The notes beneath the pieces are model-generated. The model was not told the origin of the DNA. It saw only the letters and a program-made list of their open reading frames with translations, and searched no databases. The translations under genes were made by a program, and so were the position numbers. A stretch of DNA of 64,000 nucleotides, from NCBI GenBank assembly GCA_910577335.1, contig CAJTMJ010000011.1, forward strand, positions 1 through 64,000, written 5' to 3'. Source of the DNA: an uncultured Duncaniella sp. Its GTDB lineage: Bacteria > Bacteroidota > Bacteroidia > Bacteroidales > Muribaculaceae. Positions 36,545 through 44,872 of the stretch are shown here, piece after piece; position 1 is the stretch's first letter; the number at the start of each line of letters is the position of its first letter.

Positions 36545-37200
36545 TGAACTTGTCTATGAAAATAAGAGCTCTAATATTCATATTACTTATAAGCATAGGA
36601 TATCATGCCAATGCTCAAACCCTTAGCGAACCTATGGAAACTGCAGTGGAGATCTGCAAGAATCTATCGAATGCCATTAGAACATCAAGCACCGCTGCTT
36701 TAAAAGCTGAAAACAATAGGCTAAAAACAGCTGACATCATAGAGTTTAATGCCCTTCGTCTCGAATCAGGTGAAGAAATAAACCTTAACGGACATTTTTT
36801 ATTTGATGAAGTATTTATTGATAGCCTTATCCAAAATCGAAAAATCATAGAATTTGCAAGCATATATGCGAAAAAAAGGTCAACACGAAGCTCATCAGGC
36901 GTTAATGGTCGTATTCTCCTTACAACCAAAGGGATTAAAGCTGGAAAAAGCACCGTATGGAAGACTGTAAACAGAGGATATGCAGAATATGCGATTATAG
37001 CAGAACCCGAAGGACTATTCACCATGACCATACGTGACAAAGAAGGTAAAACATTATATGTTGAAACTCATAATAATAAAAAAGGTGATACCATACGAAA
37101 AGCAAAAATGGATTTACCTACTGGAAAAATGACAATATTATTTATAGAAATAACTAACCATGGGAAAAAAGACGCAAGTTTTGCAATCCTTAGTAACTAA
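36544..37200 (+). CDS. Secreted beta-rich protein paired with TPR-CHAT (copy 1)
   Basis: The 218-aa product has a signal peptide (to about Ala24) and, from about 120 onward, a beta-rich domain beginning near A-G-K-S and ending L-P-T-G-K-M-T-I-L-F...F-A-I-L. No known family is recognised. The C-terminal half follows the same pattern as the product at 51316-51930, and each gene directly precedes a TPR-CHAT gene. The pair is likely a functional unit, for example a binding partner or substrate of the protease (inference). The gene overlaps the TIR-FGE gene by one base. Confidence 0.75.
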   Translation: MNLSMKIRALIFILLISIGYHANAQTLSEPMETAVEICKNLSNAIRTSSTAALKAENNRLKTADIIEFNALRLESGEEINLNGHFLFDEVFIDSLIQNRKIIEFASIYAKKRSTRSSSGVNGRILLTTKGIKAGKSTVWKTVNRGYAEYAIIAEPEGLFTMTIRDKEGKTLYVETHNNKKGDTIRKAKMDLPTGKMTILFIEITNHGKKDASFAILSN

Positions 37201-37212
37201 TAACTTATAAGA

Positions 37213-40200
37213 ATGGAAAAAATCACATATATCATCTGTTTATTAGCATCAATATCACTCATATCTCCCATATATGCGGGCAAACCGAATGCTATTGAAC
37301 TTTTTAAAGCAGCCAAACATGAGGATGACGCAAAATCCTATGATAAGTCACTGAGTATATACTTAAAAGCTGATAGTGCGTTCATTGCAGAAAATCTTGC
37401 CGAAACGGAAGAATATGCTAAGTCATTGCACAATACCGGACGTGCATATTTCAATACCGACAATGCAGAAAAAGGGCGTGAATATACTCTTAAAGCTATG
37501 AAACTTCGTGAGAAATTATTCGGCAAAGTCAGTAAGGAATATATCACATCGTTGAATAACTATGCTCTCTCGTTTTTCCTTTCAAACGATTTTAACGAAG
37601 CATTTAAATTACAATCCGAAGTAATCAATCTATGTTCAAAAATGAATACTCCTCATCCCGATGAAGGTATGTATCTCATAAACCTCGGACGTATAAATTA
37701 TGCTTTGGGAAATGAATCTAACGCTGTTAAAAACATAGAGGATGCATTAGGAAAAGTTGAAAAATTCAGCCCAAATTATGAATATGCGCTTAATTTCCTT
37801 GCCAACTATTACATGAGAAACGATGATAATGCCAATACCAACCGCATCCTCGGATTAATGGAAGAGCATAACCAACACGAACTTACAAAAGAATGCAATA
37901 CCCTCGACTGCCATCTTGAACGAGCTAACTATTACGAAACAAAAGGCAACACTGCATCTGCTCGTGATGAATATATGGCAGCATTTGCGCTCCCTTTGGA
38001 CAATGAAGAGAAAGCAACCGCATACGAAAGATACGCTCGTTTCCTTTCCGCATCGCTAAGAGACTACGCCCAAGCTGGAGATTATTATAATATGGCAGCT
38101 GAACACTTGGCAAAAGTTGAAGGCGAAAGTGAGAAGACCACATCGTTATACAAACAAGCAGGAATATGCTTTTTTGTTGGCAAAGAATATGACAAATCAA
38201 TAAAGGCACATCAAAATGTTATATTAATGTGTGATAAGCATGGGTATTCTAAAACGTTGAAAGGAACTTCACTTCAAGGGCTTGGCAATGCTTATACCGG
38301 TAAAAAAGAATATGCAAATGCTATATCAGCATATAAATCATGGGTAAAACACCTGAAAGATAACGGCGATGAAGGAACGACCGATTATGCCAAGGCACAC
38401 GAACGACTTGCATCATCAGAAAAATTTAATGGAGATTATGATGCAAGCATAGCTGACTATGAAACCGCCATCAGGCTTTACAACAAACTCGGAATGCATG
38501 AAGAGGAAGAATATGCTGCAAATGGACTGGCAATGTGCAAAATTTATGCGAAAAAGAACGACGCCGGTAACGTGGCAGATATAGCTGCGGCTAACCAACA
38601 AAGGCACAAAAAGTTACAGCAGCTGTTAAAATCTGAATTAAATACCATTGAGCAGAGCATGGGATATCTGGGTAGACTTTCTGACGCTCGCTCATTTGCC
38701 ACAGTGGCAGGTATCTATGCGCAACTCAGTGACTATGAGAATTCATTAAAATACTATGCTCAATATATCAATGCCATACGTGACGCCCTGAGCGAAGACT
38801 TTTTGCTGAAAGGCCCTAAAGAACGCCAACTTACATGGATGGGGGAATTGAAAAACATAAATCAGATGGGGACTCTTATCACAGAACTTCCGCAAAATTC
38901 TCCAGAGATGTATGCAAAACTTTCGAATCTCATTTTTGAAGGGCAGTTGCTATCAAAAGGCATCTTGTTATCCTCAGGCATAGAGTTTGGTAAAGTACTG
39001 AACCATTATGGCACACCGGAAATGAAAACAAAATACGATGCCATAAAGCAAAATATCTCCAAGATAGAAACTCTCAGAAAAGAAGGAAAATCGATTGATA
39101 ATATACTGTCGCTCTCACGAAAGACTGATGCGATGCAGCTTGAACTTGCCAGAGAATGTGCCCAATTTGCATATTTCACTGATTACCTAAAAATAAAAAG
39201 TGAAGATGTGGCAAACGCTCTTGACGACAATACGGCAGCAGTAGAATTTGTTACACTCGACACAGGAATACTATCAGATTTTGACATGATTATAGCTGTT
39301 CTTATTAGCAAGGACTTCCCCACAGGAATAGCTATCCCGATAGGGACCAAAAAAACTATCAAAGATATAATTGCCGACAATGAAAAGTTTGCCAAGCCTG
39401 AGTATGGCAAGCTTTTATGGGGTGGTATATTGCAAGCTGCGCAAGGTAAATCGAAGATATATTTTGCGCCTGATGGCATTCTTAATAATATTGGTATCGA
39501 ATATCTGAATGTGGAAGGGAGCCCACTCTCGGATCGCATCGAACTTTCAAGAGTGTCGTCTACGAAAGAAATCTGTCGTGAACATGATTCAAAGCCATTG
39601 CAATATGCAGCACTTTTCGGGAATATCGATTACATGGATTACGATCTATCAGCAGCTGATGAAAGCATATCAAATAACCGAGCATCATCCGGCTTTAATT
39701 TCGGAGATCTTGACAATACTGATCGGGAGATAAAAGAAATTACGTCATTACTAAAAACTCATTATACTAAATCTGAAATAGTCCCCTATACCGGGACAGC
39801 CGCCAGCAAAACAAGATTTCTATCACAAGAGAAACTACCTATTAATCTCTTGCATATAGCCACGCATGGTAAGTACATTGATGCCACTAAAGTTTCTGAT
39901 AATGATGCAATGACAAGAAGTGTGCTTGCATTTGCCGGAGCCAATCTATATGATAATTTTGAAAATAATGCAGGTCTTGTCAACGCTACCGAAATAGCGG
40001 ACATGACTTTGCAGGAATGTGATCTGGTGGTACTTTCAGCATGTGAAAGCGGACTCGGCAAACTTGGTGTTGACGGTGTATTCGGTCTTCAACGTGGATT
40101 CAAAAATGCTGGAGCCAAGACGTTGCTTGTCAGCCTCAACGAAGTATCAGACAATGCCACTGCAGACATGATGATTTCATTTTATCGCAATTATCTCACC

Positions 40201-40314
40201 GATGCCAATAATTCCAAACGTGAAGCTCTAAGAAAAGCCCAAATGGAGATCCGGAATAAATACCCTACCGATAACACTTGGGCATCGTTCATACTCATCG
40301 ATTCCTTTGATTGA
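37213..40314 (+). CDS. Secreted TPR-CHAT caspase-like protein (copy 1)
   Basis: The 1033-aa product has a signal peptide (1-22), a long TPR superhelix (about 30-560), a helical linker, and a C-terminal CHAT domain (about 660-1033). The caspase-like dyad is intact: His885 in H-I-A-T-H-G-K and Cys944 in L-S-A-C-E-S-G. CHAT is a clan CD peptidase domain used in bacterial conflict and regulated-proteolysis systems, usually activated through its TPR. Export makes this a periplasmic or surface version. It starts 12 bp after its paired beta-rich protein. Confidence 0.9.
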   Translation: MEKITYIICLLASISLISPIYAGKPNAIELFKAAKHEDDAKSYDKSLSIYLKADSAFIAENLAETEEYAKSLHNTGRAYFNTDNAEKGREYTLKAMKLREKLFGKVSKEYITSLNNYALSFFLSNDFNEAFKLQSEVINLCSKMNTPHPDEGMYLINLGRINYALGNESNAVKNIEDALGKVEKFSPNYEYALNFLANYYMRNDDNANTNRILGLMEEHNQHELTKECNTLDCHLERANYYETKGNTASARDEYMAAFALPLDNEEKATAYERYARFLSASLRDYAQAGDYYNMAAEHLAKVEGESEKTTSLYKQAGICFFVGKEYDKSIKAHQNVILMCDKHGYSKTLKGTSLQGLGNAYTGKKEYANAISAYKSWVKHLKDNGDEGTTDYAKAHERLASSEKFNGDYDASIADYETAIRLYNKLGMHEEEEYAANGLAMCKIYAKKNDAGNVADIAAANQQRHKKLQQLLKSELNTIEQSMGYLGRLSDARSFATVAGIYAQLSDYENSLKYYAQYINAIRDALSEDFLLKGPKERQLTWMGELKNINQMGTLITELPQNSPEMYAKLSNLIFEGQLLSKGILLSSGIEFGKVLNHYGTPEMKTKYDAIKQNISKIETLRKEGKSIDNILSLSRKTDAMQLELARECAQFAYFTDYLKIKSEDVANALDDNTAAVEFVTLDTGILSDFDMIIAVLISKDFPTGIAIPIGTKKTIKDIIADNEKFAKPEYGKLLWGGILQAAQGKSKIYFAPDGILNNIGIEYLNVEGSPLSDRIELSRVSSTKEICREHDSKPLQYAALFGNIDYMDYDLSAADESISNNRASSGFNFGDLDNTDREIKEITSLLKTHYTKSEIVPYTGTAASKTRFLSQEKLPINLLHIATHGKYIDATKVSDNDAMTRSVLAFAGANLYDNFENNAGLVNATEIADMTLQECDLVVLSACESGLGKLGVDGVFGLQRGFKNAGAKTLLVSLNEVSDNATADMMISFYRNYLTDANNSKREALRKAQMEIRNKYPTDNTWASFILIDSFD

Positions 40315-40375
40315 GATGTGAGGCATGATAGATTCTGATCTCATATTACCTCTATAAAAATAAAACAGATAGGTA

Positions 40376-40663
40376 ATGGAAAAATATAAACCACAACCCG
40401 TAAATACATCAGACGTAAAATTACCTGATGATCTGACGCCACTCATTGAGGAAATGGCTAAGAATGTACATGAAGTATGGGCACAGAATAGAATTAACGA
40501 CGGATGGACTTATGGTACGGTCCGTGATGACGTGAAGAAACAACATCCAGGACTTGTACCCTATGAGGAACTACCTGAACGCGAGAAGGAATATGACCGA
40601 GCTACATCACAAGAAACATTGAAATTTATTTTGAAATCAGGTTTTTCTATTTCAAAAAATTAG
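40376..40663 (+). CDS. Stand-alone RyR domain protein
   Basis: The 95-aa product is essentially one RyR domain, with the diagnostic V-H-E-V-W-A-Q-N-R-I-N-D-G-W core (residues ~27-41), the H-P-G-L-V-P-Y-E-E-L-P block and the C-terminal Y-D-R-A-T-S-Q-E-T stretch. Prokaryotic RyR domains have been proposed to bind nucleotide-like ligands, on genomic-context grounds. Without a signal peptide it should be cytoplasmic, where it could read a product of the neighbouring TIR domains (inference). It lies just before the promoter at 40666. Confidence 0.88.
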   Translation: MEKYKPQPVNTSDVKLPDDLTPLIEEMAKNVHEVWAQNRINDGWTYGTVRDDVKKQHPGLVPYEELPEREKEYDRATSQETLKFILKSGFSISKN

Positions 40664-40709
40664 CTTATCTTTGTGATATGCCTTAATATATAATTAATCC
40701 CCTCAGATT
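40648..40709 (+). promoter_or_regulatory. Promoter and leader shared with 44810 (copy 1)
   Basis: The segment contains -7 box TATCTTTG (40666-40673) and continues to the start codon at 40710. It is near-identical to 44810-44872 in front of the third TPR gene, including the run C-A-A-A-A-A-A-T-T-A-G before the box. No clear -33 TTTG is present. Confidence 0.65.
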
Positions 40710-42473
40710 ATGCGACACTGTGCACATATATTTGCCAACACCGGCATTAATAGAGTTATATTTTTTATATTCTCATTATGTGCTATTCAGACCTACGCAC
40801 AAACAATTCAGAATGGTAAAATCCAAGAGTATAACGAACGTGAGAAGAAAACTCCGCTTGAAGGTGTAGAACTTACCATCAGATCGGCTGGTAGCACTGT
40901 GTCAGATAAGAGTGGCAATTTCAAATTGCAATTCCTGACACTTAAACCGGGCGAAAGGGTAAATGTGCGTCGTATCGAAAAACTCGGGTATGAAATTTTT
41001 AACAAGGAAGCTGTGGAGCAGTGGAACATCAATCCGAATGAACCATTTGTCATAGTCATGTGTCGCTCTGACCGCTTCAAGAAGATACGAGACAACTATC
41101 GTAATGGATCACTCGAAGGACTAACACGTAAACTTAAACAAAAAGAGGCAGAGCTTTCAAAACTTAAACAAACCGGAAAAATCAAAGAATTAGCATATCG
41201 GGAAAAACTTAGTCAATTAAGAGAAGAGCATGAAAAGCAATTAGACCGGCTTGATAGCTATATTGACAGATTTTCTCGTATAGACCTATCAGAAATATCA
41301 GAAACAGAATTGGAAATTCTATCTCTGGTTCAAGAAGGGGATATGGATGAAGCCATCAAGCGTTATGAATCGCTTAACGCTGTTGAGAAGTATATTCATG
41401 AAAATGCTGATTTAAAGAAAATATCTGATGGAATTTCTCAATTGAGCGCTTTAGAACAGTCAAAAATAAAATCAACAAAAGCACTTAAAACCACAATTGA
41501 CAATCATATTTTAACTCTAAAACTTATAGGCGGGATTGAAAATATCAATAAAGTCGATTCTATTTTCAACAAACTCATATCTGCAGATTCAACAGATATA
41601 ACCACGCTACTTAGTTACGGTAATTTTATACGTGAGTATACCATAAATTATAATAAAGCCTTAGATTTGTTCCACAGGGTGTTATCCATAAGTACCTCTC
41701 CTCAATATACAGGAGATGCGCTGAATAATATTGGCATAACATACATGAATCTAAATAACTACGATGAGGGACTTAAGTATTGCCAAAAGGCATTAGACTT
41801 TCATTTGACTTTCTTAGGAGAGAGCAACAACACTGTTGCCAAAGTATATAGCAATATAGGATGCTGCCAAATGTACCTTAAAAATTTCGACGCAGCTAAT
41901 AACTACTTTATTAAAGCGTTAAATATCTATCACGAATTACAGGATAACACGGTAGATCAAGCTATGTTATTTAACAATCTCGGTGGTTTGTGTGATTACA
42001 CTCAAAAATATCAAAACGCTCTTAGTTATTATAACAAAGCACTGAGCATGATACAAAAAGACACTCCTACTTTTGCCTTAATTATAAATAATATTGGATT
42101 AGTACATTTCCATCTTGGTAATTATCCAGAAGCAATCAATAAATTCTCGGAATCAATGGATTTGAGACGCAAGATATTAGGAGATACACATCGGGCTATT
42201 GCCACGTCATTACAAAATATCGGCACGTCTTATAATCGAATCAATGACTTTGAAAATGCGATAAAATGTGCTGAAGAGGAAATTGAAATCAGGTCAAAAC
42301 TGCCATTCGATGATAGAGACGAACTATCCTTTGCTTATCTCAGAGCTGGAGATGCCTATAATAAGTCTAATAGGCCTGAAGAAGCGAAAATAAACTTCGA
42401 TAAGGCACTTAAAATCAGATTAGAATTATTTGGAGATGATGATTATTGGGTAAAACAATTAAAAAATCATTAA
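40710..42473 (+). CDS. Secreted regulatory-like domain/coiled-coil/TPR protein, paralogue 1
   Basis: The 587-aa product has a signal peptide (to about Ala30), then a carboxypeptidase-regulatory-like beta domain (about 35-115, with S-T-V-S-D-K-S-G-N-F-K-L), a charged coiled coil (about 120-190), a helical region, and six TPRs (about 330-585) of the kinesin-light-chain type with the N-x-I-G repeat core. It has the same architecture as the next two genes but a more diverged N-terminal half. TPR arrays bind peptides or proteins, so these may be alternative recognition subunits (inference). Confidence 0.82.
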   Translation: MRHCAHIFANTGINRVIFFIFSLCAIQTYAQTIQNGKIQEYNEREKKTPLEGVELTIRSAGSTVSDKSGNFKLQFLTLKPGERVNVRRIEKLGYEIFNKEAVEQWNINPNEPFVIVMCRSDRFKKIRDNYRNGSLEGLTRKLKQKEAELSKLKQTGKIKELAYREKLSQLREEHEKQLDRLDSYIDRFSRIDLSEISETELEILSLVQEGDMDEAIKRYESLNAVEKYIHENADLKKISDGISQLSALEQSKIKSTKALKTTIDNHILTLKLIGGIENINKVDSIFNKLISADSTDITTLLSYGNFIREYTINYNKALDLFHRVLSISTSPQYTGDALNNIGITYMNLNNYDEGLKYCQKALDFHLTFLGESNNTVAKVYSNIGCCQMYLKNFDAANNYFIKALNIYHELQDNTVDQAMLFNNLGGLCDYTQKYQNALSYYNKALSMIQKDTPTFALIINNIGLVHFHLGNYPEAINKFSESMDLRRKILGDTHRAIATSLQNIGTSYNRINDFENAIKCAEEEIEIRSKLPFDDRDELSFAYLRAGDAYNKSNRPEEAKINFDKALKIRLELFGDDDYWVKQLKNH

Positions 42474-42479
42474 ACTTTT

Positions 42480-44783
42480 ATGAGAATAAATATCACTATT
42501 ATTTTTATTGCTATATATTTCTGCTTCTCACAAAGTTATGCGCAGACAATACAGAATGGGGTGATTCAGGAATATAACGAGAGGGCAAAGAAAACGCCTC
42601 TTGGTGGTGTGGAACTGAATGTTAGATCGGCAGGAAGCACTGTATCGGATGGAAACGGTAATTTCAAATTACAATTCTTGACACTTAAGCCTGGAGAAAA
42701 GGTAAATGTGCGCCGTGTTGAGAAGCTCGGTTACGAAATTTTCAACAAGGAAGCCGTGGAGCAGTGGAATATAAATCCGAAAGAACCTTTCGTGATAATC
42801 ATGTGCCGCTCCGACCGTTTCAAGAAGATACGTGACAACTACGAACGGGTATCGTCCGAAAGCTATGCCCGTCAGTTGAAAAAAGAGGAAGCGGCCCTCG
42901 CTAAGCTCAAAGCTGATGGAAAATTGCAGGAAGCCGAATATCAGAAACAGCTCTACGAACTGAGAGAGAATTACGAAAAGCAACTCGATAATCTCGACAA
43001 TTATGTTGATCGCTTTTCACGCATCGACTTATCAGAACTATCTATAGTCGAACAGAAAATAATAGAATTGGTCCAGCAAGGTAAAATCGATGAAGCAATC
43101 GCCAAGTACGAAGATCAAAACTATGTAGACAAGTATCTCCAAGAATTATCCGTAATAAATGAAATAACTAATGCAATTGACCAATTGGATACCGTAAAAA
43201 ATAAAAAAGAAGAATATCAGGGAAAATTATTGCAAGCCATCGAACGACAAATAGAAACGCTTAAGCTTGCAGGAGGCAACGAAAACAATAAAAAAATTCT
43301 GGATCTCTACCAAATAATCGCCGATAACGACACACTAAATGTAGACTGGCAACTCAAAACAGGAACATTTGTCAATAAATATATAGCTAATTACCACCTT
43401 GCCCTTCACTACTATAATGTAGCTCTAAAAAATGCCAAAATTGAGTATGGTGAAGAAAGCGACAAAGTTGCTGCCTCTTATGATAATATAGGTGCAGTAT
43501 ATAGTAACCTTGGTGAGTATGCAGATGCTTTAAATTATAGTCTAAAAGCCTTAAATATCAGAGAAAAATTGTTCGGATTACAAAATTCAGATGTTGCAAA
43601 CACTTATAACAACATCGGTTCAATATATCGCACACAAGGAAAATACTCAGAAGCATTAGAGTTTCATAACAAAGCATTAGCTATATGGAACACTTTATGG
43701 GGCACAAGAAACAATCTTAGCGCAGTATCCTATAACAATATTGGGTCTTTATATCTTGAAATAGGAGACCATCATAAAGCATTAGAATATCTTAAAATAG
43801 CATTAGAGATCCAAAAAGAGATTTATGGAGTTAATCATCCTGATGTTGCCACAACTTATAGTAATATCGGTGCGACATATCTTGAAAGAGGAGAGTATTC
43901 CGATGCATTAGAATATCATAAAAAAGCATTGAAAATTCGTGAAATCCTATTTGGCTGGCAGCACACAGATATTGCACTATCATATAATAATATCGGTTTA
44001 GTATATTCAAATCAAGGAGATAATCAAGAAGCATTAAAATATTTTGGAAAAGCGGTAAAAATTCAAGAAGCACTACTTGGCACTAACCACCCAGACCTGG
44101 CAACTACATATAACAATATAGGATTGGTATATTCAAATCAAAATAATAATCAAAAAGCTTTAGAATATTATAACAAAGCTTTAAAAATACGAGAACGTAT
44201 CTTTGGCTCAAACCATACAATGGTAGCAACTTCATATAATAATCTCGGTGCGGCTTATCATAGCCAAAGAGAATATGATAAAGCGTTAGAATATTACGTA
44301 AAAGCATTGAAAATTCGTGAAAATTTATTTGGAGAAAAACATCCAGGAATTGCAATTTTATATAATAATATAGGTTCAGCTTATCTCTTACAACAAGAAT
44401 ATACAAAAGCATTGAAGCATTATCTAAAAGCATTGAAAATTTTGGAAAAGATATATGGTTCTAAACATCATAATGTCGCTACTACCTGCAACAATATTGC
44501 ATGGACATACCAAAACATGAAAGATTACCAATCAGCATTAGAATATAACCAAAAGGCACTATCAATCCGAAAAGCGCTTTTTGGAACATACCATCTGAAG
44601 GTGGCAGAATCTTGTTACAATATCGGTAAGACATATTATTTACAGGGGGATTACGACTATGCATCAAAATATCTCCAAAATTCATTAGAAATATATGAAT
44701 TAATCTCTTCTAATAATCCAAATATTTCAACGATTAAACAAATCATCACAGAATTAAAACGGACAAACTCCTTATCAAAATAA
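42480..44783 (+). CDS. Secreted regulatory-like domain/coiled-coil/TPR protein, paralogue 2
   Basis: The 767-aa product has a signal peptide (to about Ala21), the common beta domain and coiled coil (about 24-190), then a variable region and ten consecutive 42-residue TPRs (about 320-745) with repeating Y-N-N-I-G and A-L-E-Y cores. The regular 42-aa repeats are typical of kinesin-light-chain-type TPRs. Bases 42576-43114 are identical to 44996-45534 in the next gene, showing recent duplication or conversion of the constant part. It starts 6 bp after paralogue 1 ends. Confidence 0.85.
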   Translation: MRINITIIFIAIYFCFSQSYAQTIQNGVIQEYNERAKKTPLGGVELNVRSAGSTVSDGNGNFKLQFLTLKPGEKVNVRRVEKLGYEIFNKEAVEQWNINPKEPFVIIMCRSDRFKKIRDNYERVSSESYARQLKKEEAALAKLKADGKLQEAEYQKQLYELRENYEKQLDNLDNYVDRFSRIDLSELSIVEQKIIELVQQGKIDEAIAKYEDQNYVDKYLQELSVINEITNAIDQLDTVKNKKEEYQGKLLQAIERQIETLKLAGGNENNKKILDLYQIIADNDTLNVDWQLKTGTFVNKYIANYHLALHYYNVALKNAKIEYGEESDKVAASYDNIGAVYSNLGEYADALNYSLKALNIREKLFGLQNSDVANTYNNIGSIYRTQGKYSEALEFHNKALAIWNTLWGTRNNLSAVSYNNIGSLYLEIGDHHKALEYLKIALEIQKEIYGVNHPDVATTYSNIGATYLERGEYSDALEYHKKALKIREILFGWQHTDIALSYNNIGLVYSNQGDNQEALKYFGKAVKIQEALLGTNHPDLATTYNNIGLVYSNQNNNQKALEYYNKALKIRERIFGSNHTMVATSYNNLGAAYHSQREYDKALEYYVKALKIRENLFGEKHPGIAILYNNIGSAYLLQQEYTKALKHYLKALKILEKIYGSKHHNVATTCNNIAWTYQNMKDYQSALEYNQKALSIRKALFGTYHLKVAESCYNIGKTYYLQGDYDYASKYLQNSLEIYELISSNNPNISTIKQIITELKRTNSLSK
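42576..43114 (+). repeat. 539-bp identical repeat, unit 1
   Basis: This stretch is base-for-base identical by eye to 44996-45534 (offset 2420). The similarity begins at 42551 with one difference at 42575 and breaks down after the T/G difference at 43115. It encodes the shared N-terminal beta domain and coiled coil. Confidence 0.9.
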
Positions 44784-44809
44784 AAACTATATTATAATAA
44801 AATTTTTTA

Positions 44810-44872
44810 TATTTCAAAAAATTAGCTTATCTTTGTAATATACCTTAATATTACAACTAATACCCTCATATT
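44810..44872 (+). promoter_or_regulatory. Promoter and leader shared with 40648 (copy 2)
   Basis: This is the second copy of the promoter segment: -7 box TATCTTTG at 44828-44835, preceded by the same C-A-A-A-A-A-A-T-T-A-G run, with similarity continuing across the ATG at 44873. Two near-identical promoters imply common control of paralogues 1 and 3. Confidence 0.65.

Noticed and set aside
42480..44783. CRISPR-like periodicity in the TPR gene
   Set aside because: The ~126-bp periodicity is the coding signature of 42-residue TPRs, not short repeats with spacers.
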